The notes below the pieces were generated by a model. It ran no database searches. It was not told the DNA's origin and was given only the letters and a program-made list of their open reading frames with translations. Of a stretch of 37,612 bases of DNA, positions 33,892-37,612 are shown piece by piece. Numbering within the stretch: position 1 is the stretch's first letter; each line of letters starts with the position of its first letter. This DNA comes from an uncultured bacterium (lineage in GTDB: Bacteria; Latescibacterota; UBA2968; UBA8231), in contig CALDFW010000062.1 of assembly GCA_937942165.1 (NCBI GenBank), forward strand, positions 1-37,612, written 5' to 3'. A program made the position numbers and the translations under genes.

Positions 33892-35352
33892 ATGCGTATT
33901 CTACTGGCCGCCTTTAAGCAGGAAACCGCAACGTTTAACCCGGCTCGCTCGACTCGCGAGCATTTTGAGATTGTGCGGGAAAAGGACCTGTTGGCGCTGA
34001 GCGAAACCCGCAGCGAGCTGGGCGGTGCGCTGACTCGGCTTGCAGAAGCCGGCGTCGAAGTCGTGCCCACGTATGCGGCCTGGGCCGTCTCGGGAGGCCC
34101 CGTAGACGACGATGAGCTCGACGCCCTAATCGACGAGATGCTCGACTCGATTCGAGCGAACAGAGACGTGGACGGTGCGCTCATCGTATTTCACGGGGCC
34201 ATGGCCGGTGTAACGGAAATGGATCCGGAGGGACGCGTGCTGACGGCGGCGCGAGCGCTCCTAGGCGACGTGCCCATCGTCACCACCTTTGATCTACACG
34301 GCGTCATGACCGATAGACTCGTCCAGCACGCCGACGCCATCGTACCCTTTCACACCTACCCACACGTCGACCAATACGAAACCGGCCAGCGCGGAGCCAA
34401 CTGCTTATTGAGGCTCCTAGAAACAGACGTGCTTCCCACCGTAGCCCGCATCAAGCTGCCCATGCTGGTGCGGGGCGATGAGCTGATTACCACAACCGGT
34501 CGCTTTGGGCAGGCCATAGAAATGTGTCGGGAAATTGAAGCTTCTGAAAAGGGCCTGGCCGCCGGCGTATTTATCGGCAACCCCTTTACCGACGTGCCTG
34601 ACCTGCGTTCCAACGTCGTCATAACCGCCGACGGTGATGCGGCATGGGCGCAGCAGAAAGCGACAGAGATAGCACGCTTTATGTGGGATAATCGAGGCCA
34701 TTTCGTCGCGCCACTGACGCCGCTAGCCAAGGCGATACAGATCGCCGAGGGAGACGGAGGACTCACAGTGTTTTCCGACGCAGCCGATGCGACCTCATCG
34801 GGCGCATCGGGCGACAGCAATGCCGCTTTAAAGGGGCTGATAGAACACGACTACTCGGGAACGGCCCTGCTACCGCTGGTCGATGCGCCGGCCGTGCAGA
34901 AGGCCCTAAGCGCCGGCCTGGGAGCGACGATCCGCGTCGCCTTGGGCGGCAGCATTGACCGACAGCGCCATCAGCCCATTGAATGCGACGCCTACGTACA
35001 ATCTCTCAGCGACGGCCACTTCCTCTACAGCGATGGCCTGCCCGGACAGGCCGGACCGACGGCCGTTCTGCGCGTGGGGCGCTACACGCTGATGGTTACC
35101 ACGCTGCCCGTAAACATCATGGATCGCCACGTTTTTATGGCCTGTGGACTGCTTCCAGAACACTTCGACCTAGTCGTATGTAAGTCGCCCAACGGCTTTC
35201 GCCCGCACTTTGAGCACATTGCCAGTCGCATCATCGCCGTCGACCTGCCCGGTTCAACCAGCGCCAACCTCCGCTCACTGCCCTTTGCGCGCTGTCCGCG
35301 TCCGATCTTTCCCCTGGACGAACGGGTAGAAGCTCCGGCGGAACTCGCCTAG
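33892..35352 (+). CDS. M81 family metallopeptidase, MlrC-like
   Basis: This 486-aa protein of the M81 (microcystinase C) family consists of an N-terminal catalytic domain and the MlrC C-terminal domain. The start MRILLAAFKQETATFNP is typical. Probable zinc ligands lie in TTFDLHGVMTD (Asp133, His135) and FHTYPHVDQYETG (near residue 157). ALIVFHGAMAG and GVFIGNPFTDVPDLRSNVV are family blocks. Characterised relatives finish breakdown of modified peptides such as linearised microcystin, but most bacterial members have unknown peptides or amides as substrates. GAGGAT lies upstream of the ATG at 33892. The stop overlaps the convergent esterase gene by 4 bases (CCTAGG). Confidence 0.92.
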   Translation: MRILLAAFKQETATFNPARSTREHFEIVREKDLLALSETRSELGGALTRLAEAGVEVVPTYAAWAVSGGPVDDDELDALIDEMLDSIRANRDVDGALIVFHGAMAGVTEMDPEGRVLTAARALLGDVPIVTTFDLHGVMTDRLVQHADAIVPFHTYPHVDQYETGQRGANCLLRLLETDVLPTVARIKLPMLVRGDELITTTGRFGQAIEMCREIEASEKGLAAGVFIGNPFTDVPDLRSNVVITADGDAAWAQQKATEIARFMWDNRGHFVAPLTPLAKAIQIAEGDGGLTVFSDAADATSSGASGDSNAALKGLIEHDYSGTALLPLVDAPAVQKALSAGLGATIRVALGGSIDRQRHQPIECDAYVQSLSDGHFLYSDGLPGQAGPTAVLRVGRYTLMVTTLPVNIMDRHVFMACGLLPEHFDLVVCKSPNGFRPHFEHIASRIIAVDLPGSTSANLRSLPFARCPRPIFPLDERVEAPAELA

Positions 35353-36107
35353 GCAGCCGATTCCGTAATCTCTCCGATCCAGCGCAGGCACTGCTCGCCC
35401 CAATCAAACGGAGTCGCAAGGCCAAGACCGTGTTGACCGCGACCGTACAGATGCAGTTCAAATGGAACTCCGCGTGCGCGCAGCGCCGAGGCAAAGAGCA
35501 TGCTGTTCTCAAGCGGCACGGCCGCATCTTCACCGGTATGCCACAGAAAACACGGCGGCGTGTCTGACCCGACGTGCAGGTCCGACGAGAGCATATTCAA
35601 CGTTTCGGAAGACGGATCTTGGCCGGCCAAATTGCGCATCGAACCGACGTGCGCAAACGGCCCTTGAGACGCAATCACGGGGTAGCACATAATGCCAAAG
35701 TCGGGCCGCAGAGATACGTCGCTTTCATAGGTATGCCAAGCGACCAGAGCCTGTGAAGCTAAATGGCCACCGGCCGACGATCCCATAATGCCGATGCGCT
35801 GCGGATCGAGGCCCAACCTGTCCGCGCGCGCGCGGACGACGCGCAGGGCGGCCAGCGCATCTTCAAGCATGGCCGGATGGCGAAAACCGTCGGGGCCGAG
35901 GCGATAGGTCACCACAAAAGAGGCAATGCCCGCCGCAGCAAAATACTCGGCGTAGCCCCGCCCTTCGTGCTCGGCGAGCGCGCCGTAGCCCCCACCGGGC
36001 AAAATGACGATACTCGATCCAGTGCGCTCTCCCTCGGGAAGCCAGCAGGTAATTACAGGCGCCGGATTCGTCGTTCCGGTCGGCAGCTCACCTACCAAAG
36101 TCTCCAT
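35349..36107 (-). CDS. Alpha/beta hydrolase, acetyl esterase / BD-FAE-like
   Basis: This 252-aa serine hydrolase has an oxyanion segment ILPGGGYGALAEHEG and nucleophile MGSSAGGHLAS. The catalytic Asp is in HTGEDAAVP and the His in YGRGQHGLGLATPF. The pattern is that of polysaccharide deacetylase-like acetyl esterases and the BD-FAE group. It lacks a signal peptide and is probably cytoplasmic. AGGAG lies 8 bases before the ATG at 36107. It is 59 bases downstream of the D-aminoacylase-like gene on the same strand, so the pair may remove N- or O-acyl groups in one pathway. Confidence 0.9.
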   Translation of the reverse strand: METLVGELPTGTTNPAPVITCWLPEGERTGSSIVILPGGGYGALAEHEGRGYAEYFAAAGIASFVVTYRLGPDGFRHPAMLEDALAALRVVRARADRLGLDPQRIGIMGSSAGGHLASQALVAWHTYESDVSLRPDFGIMCYPVIASQGPFAHVGSMRNLAGQDPSSETLNMLSSDLHVGSDTPPCFLWHTGEDAAVPLENSMLFASALRARGVPFELHLYGRGQHGLGLATPFDWGEQCLRWIGEITESAA

Positions 36108-36166
36108 AGTACTCTCTCCTCATGCACAACCGCGCTACGTAGCGACGGCGTTAAACACTGTGATAT

Positions 36167-37612
36167 CTACCCGTTCGGCCGCACGACCTGACCGGGCGTA
36201 GCGCCCGTATGCGCTCCGTCCCTGACGACGCGCACGCCGTTAACCCAGACATCCTGTATGCCCACCGAAATCTGGTGAGGCGCCTCAAACGTCGCTCTAT
36301 CGCCGATCTCATCCTCGTCAAACATCGCGATATCTGCCTGCATACCGCGCATCAGCACACCGCGATCAGCCAGCGAAAGCCGCTGCGCCACGGCGCCGCT
36401 CATCTTGTGAATAGCCTCTTCCAAGCGGAGCCGCTTTTGCTCGCGCACGTACTGGCCAAGCACGCGGGGATACGTTCCATATCCGCGCGGATGGACCGGA
36501 CCATAGGCCTCGGCCCACGCAGGATCGTGCCCGCCTGCATCCGTCGACACCTTAATCCACGGCAGGCCCAGCTGCATGGCCACGTTCTCTTCGCTCATGG
36601 AAAAGTATATGGTGCTAATGCGCTGGCGCTCGCTCAGCAGCAGATCGCACACCGCGTCAAACCAGTCCTGGCCCCGCTGGCGCGCAATCTCCGATAGGCG
36701 TAGTCCGACATAGGGTTTATTCACTTCTTGCTGGAAGCCAATCGGCATGACTCCCTCTTCGCCATGCTGGTCTACCATCGCCTCCCAGCGCCCGCCCGGC
36801 CGCATCGCCTCCGCTTTGATCTCGGCGCGCTGAACCGGATCTTCAAGGCGCTCAAACAGCTTTCCTTCAGCCGCGGCCCACGGCGGTAAAACCGATGAGA
36901 GTCCGGTCCCCGAAGCGGCGTAGGGATACATATCTGCCGTCACGTCGAGCCCGCGCGCGCGCACTGCGTCGATCTTCTCGACTACCCGGTGCATCGTATC
37001 CCAATTCCGTCGCCCGGCCGCTTTCAGATGGTAAATTTCTACCGGTAGGCCGCCTTCGCGACCGATGCGTATCGCCTCGTCCACCGCGTCGAGGATGGCG
37101 TCGCCTTCCGAGCGGATATGCGTTATATAGAGGCCGCCACGGCTAGCCGCCTCCTTGCACACGGCAATAATTTCTTCGGTTTCGGCATAGGCATCCGGCG
37201 GGTAGATCAGCGCATAGGACGGGCCAAAGGCCCCGTCTTCCATCGCCTCAGCCATCACGCGCTGCATCTGCGCCAACTCGTCTCCTGTCGGTGCGCGCAT
37301 CTCTAACCCCATAGCGTACTCGCGCAGCGTGCCGGCGCCGAGAAAAGAGCCCACATTGGGCGATACGCCCACCTCAACCATAGCCGAGAGCCAGTCGCCG
37401 AAGCGATGCCACCGTCTCGCTCGCTCAACCCATTCCGTCAGGCGCGCGCCGTATATGCCCTCGCTTAGTCCCTTTTCTATACGCCCACCAAAGGGCGCCG
37501 GCGTCGAGCCTTCTCCCATTATTTCAGTTGTGACGCCCTGGGTTATTTTCGACAGGCAGCGACCGTCTATCATCAGCGGCACGATCGAGTGACTCTGTAT
37601 ATCGATAAAGCC
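36167..37612 (-). CDS. N-acyl-D-amino-acid deacylase-like amidohydrolase (5' end beyond window)
   Basis: The frame is open to the window edge, where it encodes GFIDIQSHSIVPLMIDGR, the HxH-type metal-site region of D-aminoacylases; the true start is outside. Downstream blocks are GVTTEIMGEGSTPAPFG, LYITHIRSEGDAILDAVDEA, VEIYHLKAAGRRNW, VTADMYPYAASGTGL, and STDAGGHDP followed by RGYGTYPRVLGQYV. These are the D-aminoacylase signatures, including the metal His residues and the catalytic Asp (STDA). It ends with the small beta-domain DIAMFDEDEIGD...VWVNGVRVVRDG. The enzyme hydrolyses N-acyl-D-amino acids or D-peptide-like compounds. The seventh residue of the visible fragment is Ser within the QSHS motif, in place of the usual first H-x-H histidine, so the metal site may vary. 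It is upstream of the esterase and co-directional. Confidence 0.9.
   Translation of the reverse strand, partial: GFIDIQSHSIVPLMIDGRCLSKITQGVTTEIMGEGSTPAPFGGRIEKGLSEGIYGARLTEWVERARRWHRFGDWLSAMVEVGVSPNVGSFLGAGTLREYAMGLEMRAPTGDELAQMQRVMAEAMEDGAFGPSYALIYPPDAYAETEEIIAVCKEAASRGGLYITHIRSEGDAILDAVDEAIRIGREGGLPVEIYHLKAAGRRNWDTMHRVVEKIDAVRARGLDVTADMYPYAASGTGLSSVLPPWAAAEGKLFERLEDPVQRAEIKAEAMRPGGRWEAMVDQHGEEGVMPIGFQQEVNKPYVGLRLSEIARQRGQDWFDAVCDLLLSERQRISTIYFSMSEENVAMQLGLPWIKVSTDAGGHDPAWAEAYGPVHPRGYGTYPRVLGQYVREQKRLRLEEAIHKMSGAVAQRLSLADRGVLMRGMQADIAMFDEDEIGDRATFEAPHQISVGIQDVWVNGVRVVRDGAHTGATPGQVVRPNG

Overview
The window is dense bacterial coding sequence with about 27 genes and no tRNA, rRNA, CRISPR array, insertion sequence or phage gene that I could find. 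Three secreted proteins end in a TPNGDGxND/FlgD-like Ig domain. They sit beside PhyH dioxygenase, M81 (MlrC-like), D-aminoacylase-like and Eis-like GNAT genes. This mix fits a Gram-negative member of the FCB superphylum or a neighbouring uncultured lineage (Latescibacterota or Poribacteria-like). The assignment is inferred from gene content only; no phylogenetic marker was tested.

Layout. 1-281 (-): start of an ECF sigma factor cut by the window edge. 583-2735 (+): hemA and a HemX/CcsA-type membrane protein, spaced as one operon. 2965-3254 (+): a DUF2892-type membrane protein and a 29-codon ORF. 18064 down to 3351 (-): a roughly 14.7 kb operon of seven coupled or closely spaced genes for exported proteins plus a phosphodiesterase-type enzyme. 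This is the most distinctive part of the window. In transcription order it runs: FlgD-tailed protein (841 aa), large calcium-motif protein (913 aa), FlgD-tailed protein (632 aa), 49-aa ORF, second large calcium-motif protein (870 aa), leucine-rich-repeat lipoprotein (520 aa), FlgD-tailed protein (626 aa), alkaline-phosphatase-superfamily enzyme. Most junctions overlap by 1 or 4 bases, so the products are probably made together. The pattern looks like an envelope or surface complex that grew by duplication of a [large protein + FlgD-tailed protein] pair.

18308-29528: mostly housekeeping and metabolic genes. These are class I fumarase, an Old Yellow Enzyme, moeA, a tandem mutarotase-like protein, an SDR dehydrogenase, a VOC protein, a NUDIX hydrolase, acetyl-CoA synthetase (followed by a textbook terminator) and a glycogen-debranching-type enzyme.

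29559-37612: accessory catabolic genes. PhyH dioxygenase and an MFS transporter run leftward. Divergent from them are a metallophosphoesterase, an Eis-like acetyltransferase and an M81 peptidase. Converging on these are an acetyl-esterase-like hydrolase and a D-aminoacylase-like amidohydrolase cut by the right edge. M81, D-aminoacylase and esterase functions suggest scavenging of modified peptides or N-acylated D-amino acids.
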